Made by a program: the position numbers and the translations under genes
Notes under the pieces: model-generated
What the model was told of the DNA's origin: nothing
Databases searched by the model: none
What the model saw: the letters and a program-made list of their open reading frames with translations, nothing else
NCBI GenBank assembly: GCA_965365345.1
Contig: CBDUBH010000017.1
Coordinates: 1-45,062, forward strand
Direction: 5' to 3'
Source of the DNA: CBDUBH01 sp965365345
GTDB taxonomy: Bacteria > Bacteroidota > Ignavibacteria > Ignavibacteriales > SURF-24
DNA length: 45,062 bases
In this document: one piece after another, positions 33,566 to 40,940 of the stretch
How positions within the stretch are numbered: the first letter of the stretch is position 1
How the letters are laid out: the number at the start of each line of letters is the position of its first letter

Positions 33566-34360
33566 TCACTTACTTAATTTCAATATTCTAAATGCTCCTT
33601 GAATTACCAAAACAAAAACGATTGTTCCGATAATCAAATCAGGTTTGCTCGAACTCAACCAATTTACCAAAATTCCAGCAATTATTACTCCTAAATTGAT
33701 AATCACGTCATTTGATGTGAAAATCATACTCGCTTTCATATGAGCCTCTTCTTTGCTTTTTGACTTTTGCAAAATGTAAAGACAAATTCCGTTTGCAATA
33801 AGTGCAAAAATCGAAACGATAATCATTGTCGAAAAATCGGGAAGTTTCTCGTTTCCAAAAAATCTTCTTAAAACTTCCACAAATCCAATAATCGCAAGTG
33901 TTATTTGAAAATATCCAGCAAGTTTTGCAATCCGCTTTTTCTTAATCAACGTTCCGCCAACCGCAAACAAGCTAATTCCGTATACGAAACTGTCGGCAAG
34001 CATATCCAAACTATCGGCAACAAGACCCATTGATTTTGAGATTATTCCTGTTGTCATTTCGATAATAAAAAAGGCAAAATTGATTGCAAGTACAGACCAA
34101 AGTAGCTTTTTTTGGTTTGCATTTTCATTAAATTCTGTTTGGTCGGTCTGTTCGGTCGAGATTTTCTTTCCGCCTAAATTTAGTTCAATAACGGACTTTT
34201 CGATTTGGTCGGATTCTCCGCTGTGAAAAACAGTCAGTTTTCGGTTCGGAATATCAAAGTCCAAATTCGCAATACTTGAAATTCCGTCCAATTTCATTCG
34301 GATTAGATTTTCCTCTGAAGGACAGTCCATTTTGGTAATTTCGAATATTGTTTTTTTCAT
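33566..34360 (-). CDS. Cassette 4: CDF-like cation transporter with N-terminal HMA-like domain
   Basis: 264 aa. Residues about 1-75 form a heavy-metal-associated-like fold (TIFEITKMDCPSEENLIRMK) in which only one Cys (Cys13) remains, CPSE in place of CxxC. From about 85 there are five or six membrane helices of the cation diffusion facilitator type, with VADSLDMLADSFVYGISLF giving the metal-site Asp residues. It resembles the 'cation transporter' genes often found beside merTP-like genes in Bacteroidota. The likely role is export of a divalent or soft metal ion; the metal is not determinable. It is the only gene in its 968-bp cassette, the ATG standing 32 bases from the core. Confidence 0.82.
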   Translation of the reverse strand: MKKTIFEITKMDCPSEENLIRMKLDGISSIANLDFDIPNRKLTVFHSGESDQIEKSVIELNLGGKKISTEQTDQTEFNENANQKKLLWSVLAINFAFFIIEMTTGIISKSMGLVADSLDMLADSFVYGISLFAVGGTLIKKKRIAKLAGYFQITLAIIGFVEVLRRFFGNEKLPDFSTMIIVSIFALIANGICLYILQKSKSKEEAHMKASMIFTSNDVIINLGVIIAGILVNWLSSSKPDLIIGTIVFVLVIQGAFRILKLSK

Positions 34361-34392
34361 TCGGTTTCTGGGTTTTTCGGCATTACTTACAA

Positions 34393-34520
34393 CGTTTTGC
34401 AGCTACCAGAGGGGCGGGACTTATACCACAAAACTTGATTTGAAAAACTAATGTTTGATTTACCGAAAAACTGTCTTTGGAACACGAAACCCTGCCTTTT
34501 GGGTAGGTGCTGTTAGGCGT
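34393..34520 (-). repeat. attC site of cassette 3
   Basis: R'' ACGCCTAAC (34520-34512, - strand) is complementary to GTTAGGCGT at the cassette 5' end (35525-35517). Core G at 34393; spacing 119. Identical to the attC of cassette 5. Confidence 0.85.
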
Positions 34521-34537
34521 ATGTGCTTCTTCTCTCG

Positions 34538-35473
34538 TCATAGTCTGTTCAGTTTATTTTCAAAGTCGTTAGTAATATGCAACAAGTCGTAACGCTGTAA
34601 TTTTTTGAAGTCGTCAAGTAGTCGCAATCCTTCATTTTTTCTTTTTGTCGCTATACACGCTTGTATCATATTGATTGTCCCATTTATTCCGTGCTTGTCA
34701 ACGCTGAAAATTGGGGACACAAGTTCAAAGATATCATCAACTCTGTTGTTAAGTCCTAAGTCGCCTGTAATAACCCAAATAGCGTCTGGTTCATTGCTGG
34801 CAATTGAAAGAATGTCTTTGTAAATTTCTTTTGCAGTGTCAAATTGTTTTTGTTCTAAGTGATGCCTTGCGATATATAACTTGGCTCTCCAACTGTTGGG
34901 CAATGCTGCAACTTTTTTATATGAAGCAAGTCGAGCAGGTTCTCCACCTTTTTCAAATTCAAGAACGGTAAACCAGTCAAGTCCGTTGTCTTGGTTTGGG
35001 TCAAGTTTAATTGCACTCCAAAGTGTCTGCATAGCTTTTTGCTCTTGTCCTTGAGCAACGTAAACTTTAGCAAGGTTCGTTGTCATTACAGCTTTGTAGT
35101 CCGAAACTGAAATACCTTTTTCTAATGTTTGCTCTGCTTCGGATAATGCGTTTGTATGTAAGTATGTAAGTCCAAGAACATTATAACTTCTGTCTGTGAT
35201 TTTGTCAATTTCCACTAAATGCTTTGCCGCTTCAATAACTTCTGCGAAAAACCCGTCTTGCATTGCCATTACGATTGCACCATAAAGAGCCTCAGGGTCA
35301 TTCCAAACATTTTTTAGTTGGTCTGGCAAAACACGGTTTCGCCACTCAGAACGTGGTATTAAAACTTGTTCTCCCTTGTCAGTAAACGACTTTACAAATT
35401 GTCCTTTGTCCGCAGAATTTTCGTCCGAAGCTGTCCCTGTAAAAACTGATTTTATTTTGTCAAATAGTCCCAT
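34538..35473 (-). CDS. Cassette 3: TPR-like repeat protein, copy 1
   Basis: 311 aa, identical to the protein encoded at 32438-33373; its repeat architecture is described there. The ATG stands 51 bases after the core site, and the sense sequence between them has no strong ribosome-binding site, so translation may be weak. It lies between the MerTP cassette and the cation-transporter cassette. Two copies of the same gene in a six-cassette array would raise dosage if expressed from a promoter at the attI end. The function is unknown; nothing in the sequence ties it to metals or antibiotics. Confidence 0.8.
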   Translation of the reverse strand: MGLFDKIKSVFTGTASDENSADKGQFVKSFTDKGEQVLIPRSEWRNRVLPDQLKNVWNDPEALYGAIVMAMQDGFFAEVIEAAKHLVEIDKITDRSYNVLGLTYLHTNALSEAEQTLEKGISVSDYKAVMTTNLAKVYVAQGQEQKAMQTLWSAIKLDPNQDNGLDWFTVLEFEKGGEPARLASYKKVAALPNSWRAKLYIARHHLEQKQFDTAKEIYKDILSIASNEPDAIWVITGDLGLNNRVDDIFELVSPIFSVDKHGINGTINMIQACIATKRKNEGLRLLDDFKKLQRYDLLHITNDFENKLNRL

Positions 35474-35524
35474 TGTTGTTACTGTAGTTTTTTCGTTACA
35501 CTGTCGTCATAGCATTACGCCTAA

Positions 35525-35652
35525 CGGTTTACGGCTTTGCGATGTGGCGGCATTTTAGCACAAAAGTTCAATAGAATTACTGATGTTGAATCTTGCACAA
35601 ATGTTTCATAGTAGCACTTCACCCGCCATATTGCAAAACCGATGTTATGCGG
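35525..35652 (-). repeat. attC site of cassette 2
   Basis: R'' CCGCATAAC (35652-35644, - strand) is complementary to GTTATGCGG at the cassette 5' end (36540-36532). Core G at 35525; spacing 119. Inner arms CGGTTTTGCAATATGGCGGG and CGCCACATCGCAAAGCCG pair with a few mismatches. Confidence 0.88.
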
Positions 35653-35687
35653 TCGGCTTTCGATTTCAGTCAGTTTTATCATTGTCT

Positions 35688-35894
35688 TTAACAGCAATTT
35701 GTCCCGGCTTGAATGGATGGACATTTCACTGTTCCATAGCTACAAAATACACAACAGTCGCCCTGTTTTGGCTTTAATACCTTTTTGCAGCTTTCGCACT
35801 CGTAAAAATATTGGCAAGCGTCTGTCGGCATAGTTTCTTCTTTCTTATGTCCACATTCAGGGCAAGTGATAGTTGATTGCAGGATTATGTTCAT
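35688..35894 (-). CDS. Cassette 2: GDCCVxC-domain small cysteine-rich protein
   Basis: 68 aa with eleven cysteines. The eponymous GDCCVFC is at 45-51; CPEC (11-14) and CESC (33-36) look like a zinc-ribbon pair, and CC ends the protein. Family members sit beside mercury-transport genes and probably bind soft metals or pass them on, though no activity has been proven to my knowledge. The start overlaps the stop of the MerTP gene by 4 bp (ATGA), so the two are translationally coupled within one cassette. Confidence 0.85.
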   Translation of the reverse strand: MNIILQSTITCPECGHKKEETMPTDACQYFYECESCKKVLKPKQGDCCVFCSYGTVKCPSIQAGTNCC

Positions 35895-36490
35895 TTTATT
35901 TCTTTTTTGTCGGTTACGGAATAGCCTGTTTTAGTTATGGCTTTTTCTATCTCTTGAATGTCGGTTTGAGTTCTATCAAATTCTATGATTGCGTTGCCGT
36001 TGTCGTAAGAAACATTCGTCTTAATTATTCCTGTCAGTTTATTTACTTCGTGATTTACGTTTTCTTCACAACCTGCACAAGTCATTCCGTTAATTGTAAA
36101 TTCTGCTGTTTTAATGTTTGATTGGTCGGTTATGATTGTTTGACTTTCTGTCTTTGGAAAGAATATGTGGACATAACTTGGAAACGCAAGCATCAGTCCT
36201 GCAAAAACTGTTACGAAACCCAAAAACTTTTTTGTCTGAATAAAGGGTGTTTTTTCAGTTGTGTCGCAGCAGTCAATTTGTTTTTGAGGTTTCAGTTTTT
36301 GATACCAAGCAAACGCAAGAACCAAAACTGTCAAGCCAATTAAATATGGTCTGAATGGGTCAAGCCAAGAGAAAGTAGAAGCAAGTCCACTTGTTCCAGC
36401 CAACAGAGCCAAAACAGGTGTAATGCAGCATAGTGATGCCGAAATTGCTGTCAAAAGTCCAAGTCCTGCAAGTTTATTATCTGATTTCAT
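35891..36490 (-). CDS. Cassette 2: MerTP mercuric transport fusion protein
   Basis: 199 aa. Residues 1-110 are MerT-like with three membrane helices: first helix has the Cys pair Cys21-Cys22 (SLCCITP), and the loop after the second helix has Cys74-Cys75. Residues about 125-199 are a MerP-like heavy-metal-associated domain with GMTCAGC (Cys138, Cys141). The fusion takes Hg2+ from the outside to the cytoplasm; it is normally used with a mercuric reductase MerA, which is absent here. Without MerA, uptake alone would be harmful, so MerA may be elsewhere or the metal may differ. First gene of a 1015-bp two-gene cassette. Confidence 0.88.
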   Translation of the reverse strand: MKSDNKLAGLGLLTAISASLCCITPVLALLAGTSGLASTFSWLDPFRPYLIGLTVLVLAFAWYQKLKPQKQIDCCDTTEKTPFIQTKKFLGFVTVFAGLMLAFPSYVHIFFPKTESQTIITDQSNIKTAEFTINGMTCAGCEENVNHEVNKLTGIIKTNVSYDNGNAIIEFDRTQTDIQEIEKAITKTGYSVTDKKEIK

Positions 36491-36539
36491 TTTCTTACTG
36501 TCAATGTCGTTGGTTGTTGTCTTTTAAGCTGCCGCATAA

Positions 36540-36666
36540 CGGTCAAGTATAAGCGTAGTGCGGGATTTCGGAGCAATTCACTGTCCGCCCACCACAAAGT
36601 TTCTTAGGAGCAAAAATGCTCAAATTTAGCAGTTCAGCCCGCATTACGCTTATACAATGTTGGCGG
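36540..36666 (-). repeat. attC site of cassette 1
   Basis: R'' CCGCCAAC (36666-36659, - strand) is complementary to GTTGGCGG at the cassette 5' end (37591-37584). Core G at 36540; spacing 119. Inner arms GTATAAGCGTAATGCGGG and CCCGCACTACGCTTATAC pair over 18 bases with a single mismatch: a textbook attC hairpin. Confidence 0.9.
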
Positions 36667-36675
36667 TAGTTTTTT

Positions 36676-37446
36676 TTATTCAATTCTCCTTAATACCCCC
36701 TTTAATTTTGCTTCAACTCCAAGATTATCAAAAAGTTTTTCAGTCAATGTTAATGTCTTCTTGAAAGCTGTTTTAATATCTGTCGGATCTAATTCTGATG
36801 TTGTCTCCTGAAATAACGAATACCAATCTGGGTCTATGTCTTTTTCCAAGCTTTTTGTTGGACTTTCCCAATGTTTGGTTTGGTATGTTTCAATTCTTAT
36901 TAACCAAAGTAAATATTTTTGAACATTTGATAAGCTTTGGTAAGCGTGAGCAAATTCCTGTCGTTTAATTAAGTTGCTTGTTGTAAGTAAAACATTCAAC
37001 AATGATTGGCTCAACCACAGGATATTTTCATTTGTTGTTCGATCAGGTACTTTAGTTTTTATTTCTTTGAGCGTGTTAGTCAATAAATCTTCTTTATCTA
37101 CTAAAATCATCTTGTCAAAGTCGCTAAACTCTACCAAACCGTCCCACGATTTGATAACTTCCATTTGGTCGTTTGTCAAAAAATGAAACTCCCCCCTTAT
37201 CATATTTTCAAAAATGGCAACTTCACTTCCATACTCGTTGGTAAAATATAATGCCAAAGGATGAATTTGGCTTACCCAATTTTCAGCGGAAAAATTTTCT
37301 TTATCCTTCAAGAAGATGTAGAATTCAATATCTGAATATTTGTCCCCTTCATTTTTGGTAAATGACCCGTACATAAATACGGCAGAAATATTTTTATCAT
37401 TTTGAGCTATTGACTTTGTTTTGTCAATCATTTGTAACTGTGTCAT
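36676..37446 (-). CDS. Cassette 1: lincosamide-nucleotidyltransferase-like protein
   Basis: 256 aa. An N-terminal polymerase-beta-type nucleotidyltransferase domain with the signature G27-S28 ... D39-x-E41 (MYGSFTKNEGDKYSDIEF). Further blocks (EVAIFENMIRGEFHF, MEVIKSWDG) and the helical C-terminal half (ending GVLRRIE) match my recollection of the Lnu(B)/Lnu(F)/Lnu(G) group, some of which are integron cassettes that adenylylate lincosamides. The substrate here is unproven; it may be another small molecule. It is in the first position next to the integrase, where cassettes are expressed most strongly. Confidence 0.8.
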   Translation of the reverse strand: MTQLQMIDKTKSIAQNDKNISAVFMYGSFTKNEGDKYSDIEFYIFLKDKENFSAENWVSQIHPLALYFTNEYGSEVAIFENMIRGEFHFLTNDQMEVIKSWDGLVEFSDFDKMILVDKEDLLTNTLKEIKTKVPDRTTNENILWLSQSLLNVLLTTSNLIKRQEFAHAYQSLSNVQKYLLWLIRIETYQTKHWESPTKSLEKDIDPDWYSLFQETTSELDPTDIKTAFKKTLTLTEKLFDNLGVEAKLKGVLRRIE

Positions 37447-37590
37447 TTTCTAATTTTTTAATATTAACAATCGCCCTTTCTACTTTGCGTATTAAAGGAT
37501 ATTTCAATTCTTATTCTATCTTACAGTTACTTATAGCTTCATTTTCTTGAATGTTTTTCGTTGTTAATTGTTTCTTCAAATTACCGCCAA

Positions 37591-37683
37591 CTCAATTATT
37601 TATGAACAAATATAACAATTGCGTTTATTTTTTCCTTATATTATGCGTATATTTAATTTATTAAGCTTAATATACGAACAAAT
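37591..37683. promoter_or_regulatory. attI-like region with repeats and possible cassette promoter
   Basis: 93 bp between the first cassette core and the integrase ATG. Contains a direct repeat GAACAAATAT (37604-37613 and 37676-37685) and an inverted repeat CGTATATT (37646-37653) with AATATACG (37669-37676), plausible integrase-binding sites. On the - strand TATATTTG (37614-37607) matches the Bacteroidota -7 element TAnnTTTG, 16 bp before the first cassette, but no -33 TTTG is at the right distance. Confidence 0.5.
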
Positions 37684-38520
37684 ATGAATAAAGACATTTT
37701 AATAAATAAGTTTTCAGAATTGTTAAAAATTCAAAGATATAGTGCTAATTCCATTAAAACTTATAAAAATGCCATTATTGTTTTTCTTAATGCATTAAAA
37801 AATTATGATATTTACAAAGTGGATTCTAAACTTGTAGAAAGATTTATCAATTATAAAATTTCCAAAGAAAACATCTCGCAATCTTACCAAAGACAAATTA
37901 TCGCATCAATAAAATTATTCTATAAAGAAATTTTAAATATCAATTTACCGGTTGAACATCTTTATCCTAAAAGAATGCAGTATAAACTTCCTGCTGTACT
38001 TTCGCCCGATGAAGTTAAACTTATTATTTCAAAAACGGAAAATCTGAAACATAAAGCTATTTTATCTTTGATTTACAGCGCGGGTTTACGGTTGAGCGAA
38101 ATTATTAATTTGCAAAAATCTGATATTGATTCTGAAAGAATGCTGATTATTGTCAGGCAGGGAAAAGGGAAAAAAGACCGCCAAGTAATGCTTTCTCCAA
38201 AAGTACTTAATCTTTTAAGAGAATACTATAAAATTTACAAACCTTTAAAGTGGCTTTTTGAAGGTTTGGATAAGAATCAGTATTCACCAAGAAGTGTTCA
38301 GAAAATTTTTAAAAACGCTTTAACTGCCTCAAAGATAAATAAAAATGCAAGTGTTCATACTTTAAGGCATAGTTTTGCAACTCATTTACTTGAACAAGGA
38401 ACCGATATTAGAATTATTCAGGAATTATTAGGACATAGCTCAATTAAAACAACTCAAATTTATACTCACATTTCTTCAACTCATATTAAAAATATTAAAA
38501 GTCCTTTCGATTCTTTTTAA
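37684..38520 (+). CDS. Tyrosine recombinase, integron-integrase-like (XerD-type, no extra domain)
   Basis: 278 aa. N-terminal SAM-like core-binding domain (about 3-85), then the catalytic domain with Arg136 (SAGLRLSE), Lys in GKGKKDR (160-166), His225 and Arg228 (HTLRHSFATHL), His251 (LGHSSIKTT) and nucleophile Tyr260. The end, NIKSPFDSF, recalls the SPLD tail of IntI proteins. Between the Lys and HxxR motifs there are only about 60 residues; by memory IntI1 has roughly 100, the excess being the integron-specific domain. So it is closer to XerD in layout but stands in the intI position, divergent from and 93 bp from the array. Probably the enzyme that moves these cassettes. Confidence 0.88.
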   Translation: MNKDILINKFSELLKIQRYSANSIKTYKNAIIVFLNALKNYDIYKVDSKLVERFINYKISKENISQSYQRQIIASIKLFYKEILNINLPVEHLYPKRMQYKLPAVLSPDEVKLIISKTENLKHKAILSLIYSAGLRLSEIINLQKSDIDSERMLIIVRQGKGKKDRQVMLSPKVLNLLREYYKIYKPLKWLFEGLDKNQYSPRSVQKIFKNALTASKINKNASVHTLRHSFATHLLEQGTDIRIIQELLGHSSIKTTQIYTHISSTHIKNIKSPFDSF

Positions 38521-38713
38521 CTTAGTTTTTTATTATAATTTGATTTTTTTTAATTCTGTATTCAAAATTTTGTTATTGTGATTTTTATAAATTCATTGAA
38601 GATCAACTTTTAAATTCACAAATACATCAGCAATATTTATTATCCGGAATTTACTTTTGATAGTTTTTAAATTCAATTAACTTAATAGTATAATATTTTT
38701 CAATTCAAATTTT

Positions 38714-40162
38714 TCATCTTCCTTCATATGAAATTAATTTCTCTGCCATTCCGTTAAATATGAAATGATGAAACGGAAGAACGGAATACCAATACAATCT
38801 TCCGAGCAAGCCTTTGGGACGATATACCGCAGTTTGTTGAAGAAAATTCTTTTCATTTTTATTTACGATCTTAAATTCAAGCCAGGCTTCTCCCGGCAAT
38901 TTCATTTCGGCATAAAGTAAAAGTCTCCCGCTATTTTTATCGGCTGCAAGTACGCGCCAAAAATCCAAAGTATCTCCGGTAAAAATAGAATTTTTATTTG
39001 TCCTTCCGCGCCGCAAACCAACTCCGCCAAATATCTTATCCAAAAATCCTCTTATTCCCCAAAGCCAGTTTGCATAATACCAGCCGCGCTCTCCGCCTAT
39101 AGACCAAATATTTTCTTTAACTTTTTCGATATCAATTTTTATTTCTTTTTCTCTTTTATCAGTATAAACTCCGTTTACCGGAATGTTTATATTTTCGAGC
39201 AACGATTTTCCGGAGTAACTTGAACTTAATGAATCTTTCCAGCTTGATATCACTTCATTTTGTTCAATTTTCTGAAATGCAAATTTTACGGCTTCTTTAT
39301 ATGAAACCGGTTTTATACCAAGCATTTTTTCAAGTTCATTATCTTTTGCAATTACTTCAATTTTCATACTGTCAACAAGATTTACCGCAAGTTTGTATGA
39401 TGTTGATGTTACAAAATAAAGCCAATATGATGAAAGTCTTGGTGTCATTACCGGCACAGTAAAAATATATCTTTTTAATCCGCGGACTTCCGCAAATTGA
39501 AACAGCATTTTTTTGTAAGTTAAAACATCCGGACCGCCAATATCAAATGATCTGTTGAAAGTTTTTTCATTCAGTAAAACTCCGGAAAGATATTGCAAAA
39601 CATCTCTGATAGCAATCGGTTGAATTTTTATGTTAAGCCATTTTGGAGTTATCATTACCGGAAGTTTTTCAACGAGGTCACGAATAATCTCAAATGAAGC
39701 GCTGCCCGAACCAACAATTATTCCCGCTTTTATTGAGGTTAACGGAATTTTGCTTTTGCTTAAAATCATTTCAACATTTTTTCGCGATGAAAGATGTTTG
39801 GAAAGTTTTTTTTCGTTTGTAATTCCGCCAAGATAAATTATTTGCTTTGCCGAGGTCTGCTTTAAAAGATCTACAAAATTATTTGCGGAAATTTCTTCAA
39901 GTTTTTCAAAATCATTTATGTTGGATGACATAGAATGAATAAGATAATAAGCTGCATCAATATTTTTTATTTGTTCAGCGGGAGGAATTTCTTTTAGGAA
40001 ATCAACTTCAAAAAAAGTTACATTCGGGTGAGCATAAATTCCTTCACCGGGAATTCTTTTTTTATCACGGACGCAGCAGATAACTTCATGTCCGGAACTT
40101 ATTAAAACCGGAAGCAATCTTTTTCCGATATATCCTGTTGCGCCGGTAAGTAAAATTTTCAT
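38714..40162 (-). CDS. NAD(P)-binding SDR-like protein with DUF2867 domain
   Basis: 482 aa. Residues 1-300 form an atypical short-chain dehydrogenase/NmrA-like Rossmann domain starting MKILLTGATGYIGKRL with GxxGxxG at 7-13. Residues about 310-480 are the DUF2867 part (GGERGWYYANWLWGIRGFLD; GDTLDFWRV; RPKGLLGRLYWYSVLPFHHF), which is START-like. The fusion is common in Bacteroidota and Proteobacteria and is of unknown activity, possibly handling quinones or lipids. It ends 193 bp from the integrase stop, with nothing recognisable in between; the NYN gene starts upstream on the same strand, 16 bp away, so the two may be one transcript. Confidence 0.85.
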   Translation of the reverse strand: MKILLTGATGYIGKRLLPVLISSGHEVICCVRDKKRIPGEGIYAHPNVTFFEVDFLKEIPPAEQIKNIDAAYYLIHSMSSNINDFEKLEEISANNFVDLLKQTSAKQIIYLGGITNEKKLSKHLSSRKNVEMILSKSKIPLTSIKAGIIVGSGSASFEIIRDLVEKLPVMITPKWLNIKIQPIAIRDVLQYLSGVLLNEKTFNRSFDIGGPDVLTYKKMLFQFAEVRGLKRYIFTVPVMTPRLSSYWLYFVTSTSYKLAVNLVDSMKIEVIAKDNELEKMLGIKPVSYKEAVKFAFQKIEQNEVISSWKDSLSSSYSGKSLLENINIPVNGVYTDKREKEIKIDIEKVKENIWSIGGERGWYYANWLWGIRGFLDKIFGGVGLRRGRTNKNSIFTGDTLDFWRVLAADKNSGRLLLYAEMKLPGEAWLEFKIVNKNEKNFLQQTAVYRPKGLLGRLYWYSVLPFHHFIFNGMAEKLISYEGR

Positions 40163-40178
40163 AAATCAAATTATCATA

Positions 40179-40940
40179 TTATTTTTTTCTGATATAAATA
40201 TGTTTAATATTTCCTTTACCTGTATCGCGTTCATCAATTTCAAATTTATCAATGCTTTTAATTAATGGAAGCATTTTTGAAAAGCCATAATTTCTCGGAT
40301 CGAAATCAGGTTTTTTCTTTAACAATAAATTTCCTAATTCACCTAAAAAAGCCCATCCGTTTTCATCTGCAAGATCAGTAATGCTATCGGAAATTAATTT
40401 TATTGTGCGGGCATCAATTGTACTAATAGGAGATTTTTTTGAAGTCTTATGTTTATTTGATTTGATAATATTTTCTTTTTCCGGTTCGTCTGTAATTTCA
40501 GGTTTTAAGATTTCCAAATAGATGAATTTATCGCAAGCGGTTATAAAGGGATTCAAAGTTTTCTTTTCACCAATTCCGATAACTTTCATTCCCGCTTCTC
40601 TAAGTCTTGTTGCAAGCCGTGTAAAATCACTATCACTTGAAACTATACAAAATCCATCAACTTTTCCGGTGTATAAAATATCCATCGCATCAATTATCAG
40701 TGCGCTATCGGTTGCATTTTTTCCTGTTGAATAACTGTATTGCTGAATCGGAATGATAGCATTTTCCAGAAGAACTTTTTTCCATCCGGAAACTGTCGGC
40801 TTTGTCCAATCAGCATAAATTCTTTTAAAAGTCGGAGTTCCATATTTTGCAATTTCTTCAAACATTTCTTTAACATTTGCAAAAGGAACATTATCCGCAT
40901 CAATTAACACTGCTAATTTTAATTCGCGTTTTTCTTCCAT
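40179..40940 (-). CDS. NYN-domain (LabA/DUF88) protein with OST-HTH domain
   Basis: 253 aa. The N-terminal NYN domain, a PIN-like nuclease fold, has LAVLIDADNVPF (Asp14, Asp16), ATDSALIIDAMDILY (Asp78) and IVSSDSDFTRLATRLREAG (Asp103, Asp105), the four-acid set for metal binding. The C-terminal part (about 180-253) fits an OST-HTH/LOTUS RNA-binding domain (DENGWAFLGELGNLLLKKKPDFDPRNYG). It may cleave or bind RNA; the target is unknown. A Lys/Ser-rich linker joins the halves. The 324 bp upstream contain no gene. Confidence 0.88.
   Translation of the reverse strand: MEEKRELKLAVLIDADNVPFANVKEMFEEIAKYGTPTFKRIYADWTKPTVSGWKKVLLENAIIPIQQYSYSTGKNATDSALIIDAMDILYTGKVDGFCIVSSDSDFTRLATRLREAGMKVIGIGEKKTLNPFITACDKFIYLEILKPEITDEPEKENIIKSNKHKTSKKSPISTIDARTIKLISDSITDLADENGWAFLGELGNLLLKKKPDFDPRNYGFSKMLPLIKSIDKFEIDERDTGKGNIKHIYIRKK

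Larger units (their letters stand above)
34391..35528 (-). repeat. Duplicated TPR cassette, copy 1
   Basis: Same 1138-bp sequence as 32291-33428. Separated from it by the single cation-transporter cassette. No difference was found on reading both copies, so the duplication is recent or the copies are kept alike. Confidence 0.9.
31370..38520. mobile_element. Integron: tyrosine integrase plus six-cassette array
   Basis: The integrase (37684-38520, +) is divergent from six cassettes, all read leftward, between core sites at 37591/37590 and 31370. Junctions (+ coordinates, after the sense-strand G) are 37590, 36539, 35524, 34392, 33424 and 32292, giving cassettes of 1051, 1015, 1132, 968, 1132 and 923 bp that tile the interval exactly. 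In each cassette the first 8-9 bases after G are complementary to the R'' core of its own attC, as expected for an attC joined in the circular form. Cassettes carry one gene or one tight gene pair in the same orientation. This is seen in sequence; activity is inference. Confidence 0.9.

Noticed and set aside
32291..35528. TPR duplication as an assembly artefact
   Set aside because: A unique cassette lies between the copies and each junction has its own correct core pair, so collapse or chimera is unlikely; still worth a read check.
35583..35833. Two overlapping + strand ORFs near 35.6-35.8 kb
   Set aside because: They lie across the attC site and antisense to the GDCCVxC gene; composition is that of shadows.
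31370..37590. Array read as a CRISPR or as an IS-flanked transposon
   Set aside because: Repeats are about 1 kb apart with genes between, have paired inverted cores, and there is no transposase or terminal inverted repeat; cas genes are absent.
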